A stretch of 6,982 nucleotides of DNA from an uncultured Rhodoluna sp. (GTDB taxonomy: Bacteria > Actinomycetota > Actinomycetes > Actinomycetales > Microbacteriaceae): contig CALDKR010000046.1 in the NCBI GenBank assembly GCA_937898095.1, forward strand, positions 1 to 6,982. The letters run 5' to 3'. Position numbers and translations under genes: made by a program. Shown piece by piece: positions 6,233 to 6,982 of the stretch (positions are counted from its first letter, which is position 1; each line of letters begins with the position of its first letter). Below the pieces are notes generated by a model, which was not told where the DNA came from, did not search any database, and worked only from the letters and a program-made list of their open reading frames with translations.

Positions 6233-6982
6233 ATGACCGCAATTAAGTTAGACGGCCTTGCAACCGCAAAGGCAATCAAGGCCGAACTAGCCGAACGCGT
6301 CATCGCGCTGAAGCAGCAGGGCATTCACCCTGGCTTGGGCACGCTGCTGGTTGGCGACGACCCTGGTTCACACTCTTATGTCGCGGGCAAGCACCGTGAC
6401 TGTGCTGAGGTGGGCATAGAGTCCATCCGGGTAGACCTCCCCGCAACAGCCACTCAGGCTGATGTTGAGGAAGCCATTAAGCAGCTCAACGCTGACCCTG
6501 CTGTCACCGGTTACATCGTGCAGCTTCCCTTACCCAAGGGCTTGGACGAGCATGCAGCTCTTGAGCTGATTGATCCTGCCAAAGATGCTGATGGACTTCA
6601 CCCTATGAACTTGGGACGACTGGTCATGGGTATTGAAGGAGAACTGGCTTCGCCCCTTCCCTGCACCCCTGCCGGGATTGTGGAGCTGTTGCAGCGCTAT
6701 GACGTTCCACTTTCGGGCAAGCACGTCACCGTGGTGGGCCGCGGGTTAACCGTGGGACGTCCGCTGGGACTTCTGCTCACCCGCAAGGGCATTGACTCAA
6801 CTGTGACGCTCACTCACTCGCGCACCGTCAACATCGAAGACGACATTCGTCGCGCTGATGTTGTCGTTGCTGCCGTGGGGGTGCCCCACTTCATCAAGCC
6901 TGAGTGGGTCAAGCCTGGTGCTGCAGTTCTGGATGTGGGCATTACCCGCGTGGAGAATGCAGAGACGGGCAAGGCCAAGCTC
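6233..6982 (+). CDS. folD: Methylenetetrahydrofolate dehydrogenase / methenyltetrahydrofolate cyclohydrolase, 5' part
   Basis: Bifunctional enzyme oxidising 5,10-methylene-THF (from GlyA) to 5,10-methenyl-THF with NADP+ and hydrolysing it to 10-formyl-THF, the donor for PurN and PurH. The window holds 250 codons without a stop; the family is about 280-300 aa, so only the C-terminus is missing. Motifs: LLVGDDPGSHSYVAGKHRDCAEVGI (from residue 38), with the family's catalytic Lys expected at K53 in YVAGKHRDC; GYIVQLPLPKG (93-103); PAKDADGLHPMNLGRL (115-130); CTPAGIVELL (144-153); the Rossmann VVGRGLTVGRPLG (167-179); ADVVVAAVGVPHFI (208-221); and AAVLDVGITRV (230-240). ATG 6233 is chosen because the family starts with this IKLDG element; only a weak AGGCAGCAG precedes it, so coupling to glyA is likely. 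Codon use differs clearly from the other genes: 14 of 16 prolines use CCT or CCC and only one uses CCA. Confidence 0.96.
   Translation, partial: MTAIKLDGLATAKAIKAELAERVIALKQQGIHPGLGTLLVGDDPGSHSYVAGKHRDCAEVGIESIRVDLPATATQADVEEAIKQLNADPAVTGYIVQLPLPKGLDEHAALELIDPAKDADGLHPMNLGRLVMGIEGELASPLPCTPAGIVELLQRYDVPLSGKHVTVVGRGLTVGRPLGLLLTRKGIDSTVTLTHSRTVNIEDDIRRADVVVAAVGVPHFIKPEWVKPGAAVLDVGITRVENAETGKAKL

Overview
The window looks like an ordinary chromosomal piece of a moderate-GC actinobacterium. The best guess is Microbacteriaceae, perhaps a planktonic freshwater 'Luna'-type lineage. That guess rests on protein flavour (SHMT with HKTLAGPRSG, FolD with VVGRGLTVGRP, adjacent purN-purH) and compact spacing. 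It is inference, not a phylogeny.

Layout. (1) 1-2065, + strand: the 3' end of purN, then complete purH with a good ribosome binding site, closed by a 13-bp perfect-stem terminator. (2) 2078-3775, + strand: a 565-aa exported protein with a signal peptide, an ALK/LTK-like glycine-rich domain, a long Thr/Pro/Ala stalk, a Pro-tetrad segment and a C-terminal membrane helix with an arginine-rich tail. Its ATG lies 12 nt after the terminator stem and has no Shine-Dalgarno sequence. (3) 3768-4763, - strand: a 41-aa single-helix membrane protein (easily missed) followed 9 nt later by purU, formyltetrahydrofolate deformylase. purU meets the surface-protein gene tail to tail with an 8-nt overlap. (4) 4764-4927: divergent regulatory region. 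(5) 4928-6982, + strand: glyA (SHMT), then folD, which runs off the window end.

Five of the seven genes handle the same folate one-carbon pool. GlyA makes 5,10-methylene-THF from serine, FolD converts it to 10-formyl-THF, PurN and PurH spend 10-formyl-THF on the purine ring, and PurU hydrolyses any excess to formate plus THF. The surface protein and the small membrane protein have no obvious role in this pathway.

The least routine items are the glycine-rich surface protein, its start directly behind a terminator, the small membrane protein ahead of purU, and a sharp codon-usage change in folD. I found no RNA genes, CRISPR arrays, insertion sequences or clear mobile elements. I do not see a clearly new multi-gene system here.
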